Shown here piece after piece: positions 27,361 through 37,150 of a stretch of DNA of 64,000 bases. Numbering within the stretch: the first letter of the stretch is position 1; each line of letters begins with the position of its first letter. A program made the translations under genes and the position numbers. Below the pieces are notes generated by a model. It did not search any database. It was not told the origin of the DNA and saw only the letters and a program-made list of their open reading frames with translations. The stretch comes from Janibacter sp. CX7 (GTDB lineage: Bacteria; Actinomycetota; Actinomycetes; Actinomycetales; Dermatophilaceae): positions 496,001 to 560,000 of the forward strand of contig NZ_CP101464.1 in assembly GCF_024362365.1 (NCBI RefSeq). Reading direction: 5' to 3'.

Positions 27361-27807
27361 ATGGCCGTGAACGAGGACTTCCAGGGGCGCAGCTACGAGC
27401 CCACACCCCCCTTCGACGTGGGGCGTGAGCACATCCGCGACTTCGCCGCGGCCGTCGGTGCGACCGACCCGATCCACACCGATGTCGAGGCCGCGCGGGC
27501 CGCCGGTTACGCCGACCTCGTCGCCCCGCCGACCTTCGCCGTCATCCCCGGGCAGCGCACCGACCGCCAGTTCGTCGTCGACCCCGAGGCCGGCGTCGAC
27601 TACACGCGCGTCGTCCACGGCGAGCAACGCTTCACCCACCACCGACCGATCGTCGCGGGCGACGAGCTGCGCGGCGTGCTGCACATCGACGCGATCCGCG
27701 CCGCCGGCGGCCACCAGATGGTGACGATGCGCAGCGAGATCATCGACGCCCACGACGAGCCGGTCGCGACGAGCCTGTCGACGATCGTCGTGCGAGGAGG
27801 AGAGTGA
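27361..27807 (+). CDS. hadA: (3R)-hydroxyacyl-ACP dehydratase subunit HadA
   Basis: A 148-residue MaoC-like N-terminal-domain (FAS1-type) protein: EHIRDFAAAVGATDPIHTD near 23-41, LVAPPTFAVIP near 52-62, and RVVHGEQRFTHHRP near 82-95. It lacks the Asp-His active site, which the partner HadB supplies. In mycobacteria HadA/HadB form the FAS-II dehydratase. Here, without visible mycolate genes, a general fatty-acid-elongation role is inferred. The stop lies 2 bp before the hadB start. Confidence 0.9.
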   Translation: MAVNEDFQGRSYEPTPPFDVGREHIRDFAAAVGATDPIHTDVEAARAAGYADLVAPPTFAVIPGQRTDRQFVVDPEAGVDYTRVVHGEQRFTHHRPIVAGDELRGVLHIDAIRAAGGHQMVTMRSEIIDAHDEPVATSLSTIVVRGGE

Positions 27808-27809
27808 CC

Positions 27810-28235
27810 ATGGCCGTGCGCGAGTTCTCGCAGGTGAGCGAGGGCGAGGCCCTCCCCAGCCGCACCATCCCGGTCACGAGGGCCACCCTCGTGCACTACG
27901 CCGGAGCCTCCGGCGACCGCAACGTCATCCACTGGGACGAGCGCACCGCGCAGGCCGTCGGCCTGCCCGACGTCATCGCGCACGGCATGTGGACCATGGG
28001 TGCCGCGGTCCAGGTCGTCACCGACTGGGTCGGCGACGCCGGCCGCGTCGTCGACTACGGCACCCGCTTCACCAAGCCGGTCGTCGTCCCCCACGACGGG
28101 GGCGCGGCCATCGAGGTGTCCGGCGCGGTGCGGTCGCTCGACGCGCAGACCCGGCAGGTCACCGTCGAGCTCACCGTGACCTGCGGCGACGACAAGGTCC
28201 TCGGCCGCTGCCGGGCGACCGTCCAGCTCGACTGA
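27810..28235 (+). CDS. hadB: (3R)-hydroxyacyl-ACP dehydratase catalytic subunit HadB
   Basis: A 141-residue MaoC hot-dog protein with the catalytic motif YAGASGDRNVIHWDE (about 30-44) and VIAHGMWTMG. ATG 27810 is chosen because GAGGAGGAG ends about 7 nt upstream; the in-frame GTG at 27804 would lie on that site. Its stop overlaps the murB start by one base (TGATG). Confidence 0.93.
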   Translation: MAVREFSQVSEGEALPSRTIPVTRATLVHYAGASGDRNVIHWDERTAQAVGLPDVIAHGMWTMGAAVQVVTDWVGDAGRVVDYGTRFTKPVVVPHDGGAAIEVSGAVRSLDAQTRQVTVELTVTCGDDKVLGRCRATVQLD

Positions 28236-29311
28236 TGGGCGGCACGGAGCACGGCGCCGCGCTGGCGCCGCTGACGACCATGCGTGTCGGTGGCCCGGCC
28301 GACACGCTCGTCACCGCGACGACGACGAGCGAGGTCGTCGAGGCGGTGCGCGCCGCGGATGACGCGGGCACCCCCCTTCTCCTGCTGTCGGGTGGGTCCA
28401 ACCTCGTCATCGCGGACGACGGCTTCCGCGGCACCGTCGTGCGGATCATGACGAAGGGGGTGGACGTCGCCCCGTCGTCGCAGGCCGGGACCGTCGAGGT
28501 CACCGTCGCCGCCGGTGAGGTGTGGGACGAGGTCGTCGCCCGCGCCGTCGCCGAGGGCTGGTCCGGCATCGAGGCCCTGTCCGGCATCCCCGGCCTCGCC
28601 GGGGCGACCCCGGTGCAGAATGTCGGCGCCTACGGCCAGGAGGTCGCCCAGACCATCGTGCGGGTCCTCGCGTGGGACCGGCGGCAGGGGGCGCAGGTCA
28701 CCTTCGACAACGCCGCCTGCGCCTTCACCTACCGGCACTCGGTCTTCAAGGAGACCGGCCGCTACGTCGTGCTCGAGGTGACCTTCCGCCTCGGCGACGA
28801 CGGGCTGTCCGCGCCGGTCGCCTACGCCGACCTCGCCCGCGAGCTCGGTGTCGAGCAGGGCGCCCGGGTCCCGCTGGCCGATGCCCGGGCGGCGGTGCTC
28901 GCCCAGCGAGGCATCCGCGGCATGGTGCTCGACGAGCCCGACCACGACACGTGGAGCTGTGGCTCCTTCTTCACCAACCCGATCCTGCCGACGGAGCAGA
29001 TGGACGAGCTCGTCGAGCGCGCGGCCGCCCGGCTCGGTCCTGACGGGCCGGTCCCGCCGGTCTTCCCCGCGGGGGAGGGGCGGGTCAAGACGAGCGCGGC
29101 CTGGCTCATCGACAAGGCGGGCTTCGGCAAGGGGCACCGCATGCCCGGCCCCGCTGCGCTGTCGACGAAGCACACCCTGGCGATCACCAACCGTGGCGAC
29201 GCGACGGCGGCCGACGTCGCCGCCCTTGCTCGTGAGGTGCGCGATGGCGTGCGCGAGGCCTTCGGGGTGACGCTCGTCAACGAGCCCGTCTTCGTCGGGC
29301 ACGCCCTCTAG
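28235..29311 (+). CDS. murB: UDP-N-acetylmuramate dehydrogenase
   Basis: A 358-residue FAD-dependent MurB. FAD-binding motifs are SGGSNLVIADDGF at about 50-62 and EALSGIPGLAGATPVQN near 111-127. GAYGQEV follows, YRHSVFK carries the active-site Arg, and SCGSFFTNP near 243 carries the catalytic Ser. It reduces UDP-GlcNAc-enolpyruvate to UDP-MurNAc for peptidoglycan in the cytoplasm. It is the last gene of the rpmG-hadA-hadB-murB unit and is followed by palindromic repeats and a strong hairpin. Confidence 0.95.
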   Translation: MGGTEHGAALAPLTTMRVGGPADTLVTATTTSEVVEAVRAADDAGTPLLLLSGGSNLVIADDGFRGTVVRIMTKGVDVAPSSQAGTVEVTVAAGEVWDEVVARAVAEGWSGIEALSGIPGLAGATPVQNVGAYGQEVAQTIVRVLAWDRRQGAQVTFDNAACAFTYRHSVFKETGRYVVLEVTFRLGDDGLSAPVAYADLARELGVEQGARVPLADARAAVLAQRGIRGMVLDEPDHDTWSCGSFFTNPILPTEQMDELVERAAARLGPDGPVPPVFPAGEGRVKTSAAWLIDKAGFGKGHRMPGPAALSTKHTLAITNRGDATAADVAALAREVRDGVREAFGVTLVNEPVFVGHAL

Positions 29312-29324
29312 GCCGCCCGGCGCC

Positions 29325-29450
29325 AACTCTGCACGACCCTAGGGTCGTGCACGGTCCAGGCCCGGCAACTCTGCACAACCCTAGGGTTTTGCGCGGTCCG
29401 GGCCCGGCAACTCTGCAAGACCCCAGGGTTGTGCAGAGTTCAGACCCGGC
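29325..29450 (+). repeat. Three tandem 42-bp palindromic units (same family as 20179-20222)
   Basis: Exact 42-bp period: units begin AACTCTGCA at 29325, 29367 and 29409 and each ends CCCGGC. Cores are GACCCTAGGGTC, AACCCTAGGGTT and the degenerate GACCCCAGGGTT. The third unit keeps both arms (AACTCTGCA/GTGCAGAGTT); the first two have decayed right arms. 42 is a multiple of three, and the units read through without stops in one frame. Confidence 0.85.
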
Positions 29451-29496
29451 AGAACGCAGGGCCCCCGGCCGAATGGCCGGGGGCCCTGCGTTCTGC
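29449..29496. terminator. Strong bidirectional terminator after murB
   Basis: A perfect 22-bp stem (29449-29470 with 29475-29496) closed by a GAAT loop, between convergent murB and the subtilase gene. Confidence 0.85.
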
Positions 29497-29509
29497 GTGG
29501 GCGTGCGGG

Positions 29510-31003
<1,494 letters not shown>

Positions 31004-31134
31004 GTGCATTTCCTCCCTTGGTGACCGCGGGCCGGGGATCGAGCCGCGGCACTGCGATCTTGGCAGAAGATGTCACGCCGTGCGGGATGAGAGCCGCAGG
31101 ATCTTCGGCCGCGTTCGCGCTCCGGGAGAGACGG

Positions 31135-32196
31135 CTACGCCGCGGACGAAGGGGGTGTCTCCAGCCAGGCGTCGATGTCCGCCAGGGCGGTGGCGACGAC
31201 CTCCTCCGGAGCGCGGCTGGCGCGGAAGGAGCCGCGGGCGAGCTCGGCGAGCTCGGGGTCGGTGAGGCCGTGGACCGTGCGGGCGGTCTCGTACTGCGCG
31301 AGCAGCCGCGAGTCGAAGAGCAGCGGGTCGTCGGCGCCGAGCGCGACCGTGGCCCCGGCGTCGAGCAGCGTGCGCAGGGGCACGTCGGGCGCCTCGCGGT
31401 AGACGCCGAGCGAGACATTGGACCCCGGGCACACCTCGAGCGCCACGCCGCGCTCGACGACGAGGTCGAGGACGCGTGGGTCCTCGACGCTGCGGACGCC
31501 GTGGCCCAACCGCTGCGGTCGCAGGGTCTCGAGCGTCTCGGCGACGGCCTGCGGCCCGAGCAGCTCGCCGGCGTGGGGCACGAGGGCCAACCCGGCCCGC
31601 TCGGCGATGCGGAAGGCCGGGGCGAAGTCCGGCGTCGACCCGCGGCGTTCGTCGTTGGACAGCCCGAAGCCGAGGACCCCCTCGGGCCCGCGGTCGGCGA
31701 GCCGGGCCGCGAGGCGGGCGAGCGTGCGTGCCTCGAGCGGGTGCCGGATCCGGCTGGCGGCCATGACGACCCCGACCCGGGCCGAGCCGGTCGCATCGGC
31801 GGTGGCGTTCACCGACCGGGCCTCGTCGAGCACGATCTCCATCGCGGGCGTGATCCCGCCGACCGGTCCGGCGTAGGACGTCGGGTCGACCTGGATCTCG
31901 AGCCAGCGCGACCCCTCGGCGCCGTCGTCGAGGGCGGCCTCGCGCACGATGCGCCGCATGTCGGCCTCGCCGTGCACGCAGTGCCGCGCGGCGTCGTAGA
32001 GCCGCTGGAAGCGGAACCAGCCGCGCTCGTCGGCCGCGGACAGCCGCGGGGGATAGGCCGAGCGGAGGGAGTCGGGCAGCCGCAGCCCGTGGGCCGAGGC
32101 GAGGTCCCGGACCGACTCGACGCGCATCGACCCGGTGAAGTGCAGGTGGAGGTGCGCCTTGGGCAGGGCCCGCAGGTCCCGTGCCGGGGCGCTCAG
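31135..32196 (-). CDS. add: Adenosine deaminase family protein with a probable CTG start
   Basis: A 353-residue zinc amidohydrolase of the adenosine deaminase family. N-terminal metal motif AHLHLHFTGSM lies near residues 13-23, VPHAGE near 190 carries the His/Glu pair, GHGVRS follows, and the final Asp pair is in GADDPLLF. No ATG or GTG occurs in frame before the metal motif; the first ATG (32127) would delete it. CTG 32196 lies 5 nt after GAGGAG and overlaps the DUF5709 stop as CTGA, so a coupled CTG start is proposed. Substrate (adenosine or another 6-aminopurine) is not certain. Confidence 0.85.
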   Translation of the reverse strand: MSAPARDLRALPKAHLHLHFTGSMRVESVRDLASAHGLRLPDSLRSAYPPRLSAADERGWFRFQRLYDAARHCVHGEADMRRIVREAALDDGAEGSRWLEIQVDPTSYAGPVGGITPAMEIVLDEARSVNATADATGSARVGVVMAASRIRHPLEARTLARLAARLADRGPEGVLGFGLSNDERRGSTPDFAPAFRIAERAGLALVPHAGELLGPQAVAETLETLRPQRLGHGVRSVEDPRVLDLVVERGVALEVCPGSNVSLGVYREAPDVPLRTLLDAGATVALGADDPLLFDSRLLAQYETARTVHGLTDPELAELARGSFRASRAPEEVVATALADIDAWLETPPSSAA

Positions 32197-32696
32197 TCCC
32201 GCTCCTCGTCGCGGCCGTCGATGATGTGCACCGCCGCCTCCTCGGCCGAGGCGGCGCCGCCGTCGACGCCGACGTCGCGACACCAGGCCTGGTCGTCGTG
32301 GTCCTCGTGGCTGCCCTCGTCGGGGCTGACGAGGCGTCCGGCGCGAGCGTCGCCGACCTCGGAGTCGCCGATCCAGTCGTCCTCGGCGGCGATGGCGTCG
32401 GGGTCGTCGCCGCCCACCCGACCGTCGCCGCGTCGCGAGGGGTCCTCCTCGGACCACGTGGTGTCGGGCTCCTCCTGCTTGAGCCGCTCGTCGATCGTCT
32501 CGCCGACGGCCTGCTCCGCAGCGGTCACCCCGTGCGCGTAGGACCCGCGGGGGGAGTCGGGCGGGGAGTACCCCGCGTCGAGCACGTCCTCGCCCTCCGC
32601 CCCCGTGCCCATGAGGCTGTCGCCGGGCTGCAGCTGGTCCTCGTCGTCGAGGCTGTAGCTCGTGAGGTCGGTGTCGAGGTCCTCGCGCTCGCTCAT
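32193..32696 (-). CDS. DUF5709 domain-containing acidic protein
   Basis: A 167-residue, very acidic, hydrophilic protein. SLDDEDQLQPGDSL near residue 15, AGYSPPDSP near 42, and TAAEQAVGETIDERL are the hallmarks of actinobacterial DUF5709. There is no signal peptide or membrane segment, and it is probably largely disordered. ATG 32696 has AAGGAG 5 nt upstream; ATG 32699 is only 2 nt from it. It sits between an aminotransferase and the adenosine deaminase, with overlapping ends, so the three form an operon. Function unknown. Confidence 0.85.
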   Translation of the reverse strand: MSEREDLDTDLTSYSLDDEDQLQPGDSLMGTGAEGEDVLDAGYSPPDSPRGSYAHGVTAAEQAVGETIDERLKQEEPDTTWSEEDPSRRGDGRVGGDDPDAIAAEDDWIGDSEVGDARAGRLVSPDEGSHEDHDDQAWCRDVGVDGGAASAEEAAVHIIDGRDEERD

Positions 32697-32698
32697 CA

Positions 32699-33997
32699 TC
32701 ACTCCTTGGTGGTCTCCAGCTGCTCCGCGGCCGCGATCAGGACGCAGGTCGCGACCGTCTCCATCGCCTCGGTGAGCTCCGCCATGGGCGGCATCGTCGG
32801 GGCGAGGCGGATGTTGGTGTCCTGCGGGTCGTCGCCGTGGGGGAAGGAGGCGCCGGCCGGCGTGAGCGAGAGGCCGGCCTCCTTGGCGAGGGCGACGACG
32901 CGCGAGGCGGTGCCGGGCAGGACGTCGAGGTTGACGAAGTAGCCACCGGTCGGGCGGTTCCACGTGGCTACCCCGAGGCCGCCGAGCCGCTCGGTGAGGA
33001 CGCGGTCGACCTCGGCGAACTTCGGCGCGATGATCTCCGCGTGCTTGCGCATGTGCGCCCGCACGCCCTCGGCGTCGCCGAAGAACTCGACGTGGCGCAG
33101 CTGGTTGACCTTGTCGGGCCCGATCGACCCCTTGCCGAGGTGCTCGAGGTACCAGGCGACCTGCTCCACGGACGAGGCGAGGAAGGCCACGCCCGCGCCC
33201 GCCCAGGTGATCTTCGAGGTCGAGGCGAACATGACGGTGCGGTGCGGGTGGCCGGCGCCCGAGCACAGCGTGATGATGTCGGCGCTCTTGGCCTCGTCCT
33301 CGGTGAGGTGGTGCACCGCGTAGGCGTTGTCCCAGAAGATCTTGAAGTCGGGGGCGGCCGTCTCCATGCCGGCCAGACGGCTGGCGACCTCGTGGGTGAC
33401 GATCGAGCCGGTCGGGTTGGCATAGGTCGGCACGATCCACATGCCCTTGACCGAGGGGTCGGAGCCGGCGATGCGGGCGACCTCCTCGACATCCGGCCCG
33501 TCGTCCGTCATCGGCACGGTCACCATCTCGATGCCCAGGTCCGCGAGCAGGGCGAAGTGGCGGTCGTAGCCCGGGACCGGGCAGATGAAGGTGACCTTGT
33601 CCTCCTTCGCCCACGGGCGGGGGGAGTCGATGGCACCGAAGAGCAGCAGGTCGACGAGGACGTCGCGCATCATCGTCAGCGAGGAGTTGCCCCCGGCGAC
33701 GATCTGCTCCGGCTCGACCCAGAGGAGCTCGGCGAAGATCTCGCGCAGCTCGGTGAGGCCGGAGAGGCCGCCGTAGTTGCGCACGTCGGTCCCGGCGCGG
33801 TCCGTCGTGGCCGAAGGGAGGGAGAGCATCGGGTCGGCGAGGTCGAGCTGTGCGGAGCTCGGCTTGCCGCGGGTGACGTCCAGCTTGGCGCCCTTCGCGG
33901 CCTGGGCCGCGTGGGCCTCCCGCTGGGTCTGCGCGAGGGTGCGCAGCTCCTCGGCGGAGAGATCGGACATGGGGCGAGCGTCGGGCGTCGAAGTCAC
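32699..33997 (-). CDS. Aspartate aminotransferase, actinobacterial subgroup (PLP-dependent)
   Basis: A 432-residue fold-type-I aminotransferase. VTRGKPSSAQLDL near residue 41 is diagnostic of the corynebacterial-type aspartate aminotransferases (PF12897 type). WIVPTYANPTGS, WDNAYAVHH and the PLP-lysine motif STSKITWAGAG follow in order. The GTG start at 33997 has a weak GGAAG-type site. ATG 33970 would lack one and shorten the protein by 9 residues. It heads an operon with DUF5709 and the deaminase. Expected reaction: aspartate plus 2-oxoglutarate to oxaloacetate plus glutamate. Confidence 0.9.
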   Translation of the reverse strand: MTSTPDARPMSDLSAEELRTLAQTQREAHAAQAAKGAKLDVTRGKPSSAQLDLADPMLSLPSATTDRAGTDVRNYGGLSGLTELREIFAELLWVEPEQIVAGGNSSLTMMRDVLVDLLLFGAIDSPRPWAKEDKVTFICPVPGYDRHFALLADLGIEMVTVPMTDDGPDVEEVARIAGSDPSVKGMWIVPTYANPTGSIVTHEVASRLAGMETAAPDFKIFWDNAYAVHHLTEDEAKSADIITLCSGAGHPHRTVMFASTSKITWAGAGVAFLASSVEQVAWYLEHLGKGSIGPDKVNQLRHVEFFGDAEGVRAHMRKHAEIIAPKFAEVDRVLTERLGGLGVATWNRPTGGYFVNLDVLPGTASRVVALAKEAGLSLTPAGASFPHGDDPQDTNIRLAPTMPPMAELTEAMETVATCVLIAAAEQLETTKE

Positions 33998-34155
33998 GCG
34001 GACAGTCTTCCACCTCGTGCGGGTTCGCGGTGCAGTGCCTGCGTGACGTACAGTGATGCCTCGGTTGACTTGGACCAGACTCTCCGGCGTGCCCGCACAT
34101 CGGTGACGACGGACCGGGACGACCGCGGGAGATCGCCCCCAACGCGACCTCCCGA

Positions 34156-34228
34156 AGGGCAGTGGCTCAATTGGTAGAGCACCGGTCTCCAAAACCGGCG
34201 GTTGGGGGTTCGAGTCCCTCCTGCCCTG
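34156..34228 (+). tRNA. tRNA-Trp (anticodon CCA)
   Basis: The acceptor stem is AGGGCAG/CTGCCCT. The anticodon stem CCGGT/ACCGG encloses loop CTCCAAA, anticodon CCA. The T-loop is TTCGAGT. CCA is not encoded. It precedes secE, the order seen across actinobacteria. Confidence 0.97.
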
Positions 34229-34285
34229 CGTTGCACGACACCCGTTGCGCAGCCAGGTGAGACCCCTCGACGGAGATGAGACGAC

Positions 34286-34543
34286 GTGAGCCAGCTCGGA
34301 GCGCAGCCGACCAAGGCGCGGCGCGAGCCGAAGGGTGGCAACCCGATCTCTCGCTTCTTCGGGTCCATCGGCCTCTTCCTTGCCCAGGTGCTCGACGAGC
34401 TCCGCAAGGTCGTCCGGCCGACTCGGTCCGAGCTGATCAACTACACGCTCGTGGTGATCGTCTTCGTCACCGTGATGATGCTCGTCGTCTCGGGACTGGA
34501 CGCGGTCTTCACCCGGGTTGTGCTCTGGGTGTTCGGCGGCTGA
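34286..34543 (+). CDS. secE: Preprotein translocase subunit SecE
   Basis: An 85-residue single-span SecE. A basic N-terminus leads to the amphipathic helix [19 protein letters not shown] (about 31-49), and the transmembrane segment follows at about 53-75. It is part of the SecYEG membrane channel. GTG start, 57 bp after tRNA-Trp and 70 bp before nusG, the conserved secE-nusG pair. Confidence 0.96.
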   Translation: MSQLGAQPTKARREPKGGNPISRFFGSIGLFLAQVLDELRKVVRPTRSELINYTLVVIVFVTVMMLVVSGLDAVFTRVVLWVFGG

Positions 34544-34613
34544 CGCCGCCGCACCGATCCGCATCCCGGGCGCTCCCGCGCCGTCGTACGAAGTCGAAAT
34601 GAGGAAACAGGTC

Positions 34614-35486
34614 ATGTCCGAGCAGGCCCCGACCCCCGAGTCCCAGGACACCGAGGGCACCTCGAGCGTCATCGCCGCCGAGCAGGCCGAGCACGCTGCG
34701 CAGCCGCCGGCGGACCTCCCTTCGGCCCAGGACGCGGACGACGCCCGCGCCGCCGACGAGGCCCTCGAGGAGGCCGCTGCCGAGCAGGCCGACGACGAGC
34801 AGGTCGCCGACGAGCCGACCGCGGCCGCCGCCGACGAGGACGGCGACGTCCTGCCCGAGGACAGCGCCGACCCGGTCCAGGCCTTCAAGGACGACCTCGC
34901 CGGCAAGTTCGGCGACTGGTACGTCATCCACACCTACGCGGGCTACGAGAACCGCGTGAAGCACAACCTCGAGACGCGTGTCGCCAACCTCGACATGGAG
35001 GACTACATCTTCGAGGTGGCCGTCACGATCGACGAGGTCACCGAGATCAAGTCCGGCCAGAAGAAGGTGCGCAAGCAGCCGCGCATGCCCGGCTACGTCC
35101 TCGTCCGCATGGACCTGACGGACGAGTCGTGGGGCGCCGTGCGGCACACCCCGGGCGTCACCGGCTTCGTCGGCAACGCGCACGACCCGGTGCCGCTGAG
35201 CCTCGACGAGGTCTTCACGATGATCAAGCCGGCCGACCTCGAGAAGCCCGCCGCCCCGGCCGCCGCGGGTGCGGCCCCGGCCCAGGACGGCGTCGCGCCG
35301 GCCACCGCGGTCGACGTCGACTTCGAGATCGGCGAGTCGGTCACCGTCATGGACGGCCCCTTCGAGACCATGCCGGCGACGATCTCCGAGATCCTCCCCG
35401 AGAGCCAGAAGCTCAAGGTCCTCGTCTCCATCTTCGGCCGGGAGACCCCGGTCGAGCTCGGCTTCCACCAGGTCGCGAAGATCTGA
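34614..35486 (+). CDS. nusG: Transcription termination/antitermination protein NusG
   Basis: A 290-residue NusG. An acidic Ala/Glu/Asp-rich extension covers about 1-90. The NGN domain follows ([40 protein letters not shown]), then an Ala/Pro-rich linker, then a KOW domain ([31 protein letters not shown]). ATG 34614 follows GAGGAAAC by 8 nt; an in-frame ATG five codons earlier overlaps that site. The long N-terminal extension is common in actinobacteria. It binds RNA polymerase and links to Rho or the ribosome. Confidence 0.97.
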   Translation: MSEQAPTPESQDTEGTSSVIAAEQAEHAAQPPADLPSAQDADDARAADEALEEAAAEQADDEQVADEPTAAAADEDGDVLPEDSADPVQAFKDDLAGKFGDWYVIHTYAGYENRVKHNLETRVANLDMEDYIFEVAVTIDEVTEIKSGQKKVRKQPRMPGYVLVRMDLTDESWGAVRHTPGVTGFVGNAHDPVPLSLDEVFTMIKPADLEKPAAPAAAGAAPAQDGVAPATAVDVDFEIGESVTVMDGPFETMPATISEILPESQKLKVLVSIFGRETPVELGFHQVAKI

Positions 35487-35493
35487 TGGTCCA

Positions 35494-35513
35494 GTGCCGC
35501 CGACCGGCGGCAC
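35494..35513 (+). promoter_or_regulatory. Hairpin in the nusG-rplK gap
   Basis: GTGCCGCC (35494-35501) pairs with GGCGGCAC (35506-35513) around a GACC loop just after the nusG stop. It could be a leaky terminator or part of the rplK-rplA leader. Function not demonstrated. Confidence 0.4.
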
Positions 35514-35573
35514 ATCTGCAACCGGGTCATCGCCCACGGCGTGGGCCCACAACACAGGAAGTAGGAACACCGC

Positions 35574-36008
35574 ATGCCCCCCAAGAAGAAGGTCTCCGGC
35601 TACATCAAGCTGCAGATCCAGGCTGGTGCCGCCACCCCCGCCCCGCCGGTCGGTCCGGCGCTGGGTCAGCACGGCGTCAACATCATGGAGTTCGTCAAGG
35701 CGTACAACGACGCCACGGCGGACATGCGCGGCAACGTCGTGCCGGTCGAGATCACGGTCTACGAAGACCGCTCCTTCACCTTCATCACGAAGACCCCGCC
35801 GGCCGCCGAGCTGATCAAGAAGGCTGCTGGCCTGAAGAAGGCCTCGGGCGAGCCGCACAAGGTCAAGGTCGGCTCCCTCACCCCCGACCAGGTGCGTGAG
35901 ATCGCGCAGACCAAGATGCCCGACCTCAACGCCAACGACATCGACGCCGCGATGAAGATCATCGCCGGCACCGCCCGCCAGATGGGCATCGAGACCCCGG
36001 GTATCTGA
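35574..36008 (+). CDS. rplK: 50S ribosomal protein L11
   Basis: A 144-residue L11 with [20 protein letters not shown] at the N-terminus and the rRNA-binding C-terminal domain ending GTARQMGIE. It forms the GTPase-associated centre with 23S rRNA and is the site of thiostrepton action and RelA sensing. It is followed by rplA after 65 bp in one operon. Confidence 0.98.
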   Translation: MPPKKKVSGYIKLQIQAGAATPAPPVGPALGQHGVNIMEFVKAYNDATADMRGNVVPVEITVYEDRSFTFITKTPPAAELIKKAAGLKKASGEPHKVKVGSLTPDQVREIAQTKMPDLNANDIDAAMKIIAGTARQMGIETPGI

Positions 36009-36073
36009 GCCCGACCCGTGGGAGGGCCACGCGCTGGCCCGCACCACACCTCCACCACCACCAAGGAGCACGC

Positions 36074-36817
36074 ATGAAGCGCAGCAAGAGCTACCGCGCC
36101 GCAGCCGACAAGATCGACCGCGACCTCGCCTACGCCCCCCTCGAGGCCGTCCGCCTCGCCAAGGAGGGCGCGAAGAAGTCCTACGACGAGACCGTCGAGG
36201 TCGTCTTCCGACTCGGCATCGACCCCCGCAAGGCCGACCAGATGGTCCGCGGCACGGTCAACCTCCCGCACGGCACGGGCAAGACCGCCCGCGTCCTCGT
36301 CTTCGCCAACGGCGACAAGGCCGACGCCGCCCGTGAGGCCGGCGCCGACTTCGTCGGGTCCGACGACATGCTCGAGAAGGTCCAGGGCGGCTGGATGGAC
36401 TTCGACGCCGTCGTCGCCACCCCGGACCTCATGGGCAAGGTCGGTCGTCTCGGCAAGGTCCTCGGTCCCCGTGGCCTCATGCCCAACCCCAAGACGGGCA
36501 CCGTCACGATGGACACGGCCAAGGCCGTCGCCGACATCAAGGGCGGCAAGATCGAGTTCCGCAACGACAAGCACGCCAACTTGCACTTCATCATCGGCAA
36601 GGCGAGCTTCGACGAGAAGGCGCTCGTGGAGAACTACCAGACCGCGCTCGACGAGATCCTGCGTCTCAAGCCGTCTGCCTCCAAGGGTCGCTACATCACC
36701 AAGGCCGTGCTGAGCACGACCATGGGCCCCGGCATCCAGCTCGACAGCTCGCGGGTCAAGAACCTCCTGGAGGAGTCCACCCCGGTGGCCGCCGACGAGG
36801 TTCCCGCCGCGGAGTGA
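36074..36817 (+). CDS. rplA: 50S ribosomal protein L1
   Basis: A 247-residue L1 with [20 protein letters not shown] near 36-55, [15 protein letters not shown] near 133-147 and the GKASF region near 176. The C-terminus has a short acidic tail slightly longer than in E. coli. L1 binds 23S rRNA at the L1 stalk and is typically the autogenous repressor of the rplK-rplA operon. A strong hairpin follows. Confidence 0.97.
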   Translation: MKRSKSYRAAADKIDRDLAYAPLEAVRLAKEGAKKSYDETVEVVFRLGIDPRKADQMVRGTVNLPHGTGKTARVLVFANGDKADAAREAGADFVGSDDMLEKVQGGWMDFDAVVATPDLMGKVGRLGKVLGPRGLMPNPKTGTVTMDTAKAVADIKGGKIEFRNDKHANLHFIIGKASFDEKALVENYQTALDEILRLKPSASKGRYITKAVLSTTMGPGIQLDSSRVKNLLEESTPVAADEVPAAE

Positions 36818-36832
36818 TCCGAGGCTGCAGCC

Positions 36833-36874
36833 ACGAAGGGGGGCGCGTCCCGCGAGGGAGGCGCCCCCCTTCGT
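36833..36874 (+). terminator. Terminator of the secE-rplA unit with CGAAGGGG stem base
   Basis: A perfect 14-bp stem (36833-36846 with 36861-36874) starting ACGAAGGGGGG, with a 14-nt loop that itself pairs TCCC with GGGA. The loop is nearly identical to that of the rpoC terminator at 47513. Confidence 0.85.
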
Positions 36875-36927
36875 CATGCCGCGGCAGGGTGAGGCAGAGG
36901 CGATGGGGCCGGCCCGCCTGCCGCGAT

Positions 36928-36956
36928 TTGGACACCGGGCCCACCTGCCGTACCGT
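36928..36956 (+). promoter_or_regulatory. Promoter of rplJ-rplL
   Basis: TTGGAC (36928-36933), 17 bp, TACCGT (36951-36956), about 195 bp before rplJ. The same TTGGAC -35 appears before rpoB and rpsJ. Confidence 0.65.
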
Positions 36957-37075
36957 TGTCCACGACCACTGACCGCCGGTTGTCGTGATCCACGTGATCG
37001 TGACTGAAGGTTCCGCGAGAGCGGGCGACCCGCGCAGGCCACCTGATTCGCACCCGTCCTCGTGACGTGCGTGCC

Positions 37076-37106
37076 GGAGTCCCGTGCCTGCGCCGGGGCT
37101 CCTTTT
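37076..37106 (+). promoter_or_regulatory. Attenuator in the rplJ leader (L10 leader-like)
   Basis: GGAGTCCC (37076-37083) pairs with GGGGCTCC (37095-37102) and is followed by TTTT. It is one of the few hairpins in the window with a T-run. It lies in the untranslated leader 45 bp before rplJ, where L10(L12)4 autoregulation acts in other bacteria. A premature terminator controlled by L10 binding is inferred. Confidence 0.6.
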
Positions 37107-37150
37107 CTCGTTCCGGGCCCCGGTGGCACCACACGAGAAGGGAGGCCCGC

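Noticed and set aside
29325..29450. CRISPR-like array
   Set aside because: Three units with no unique spacers of constant length between identical repeats, and no cas genes nearby. The units are contiguous 42-bp palindromes.
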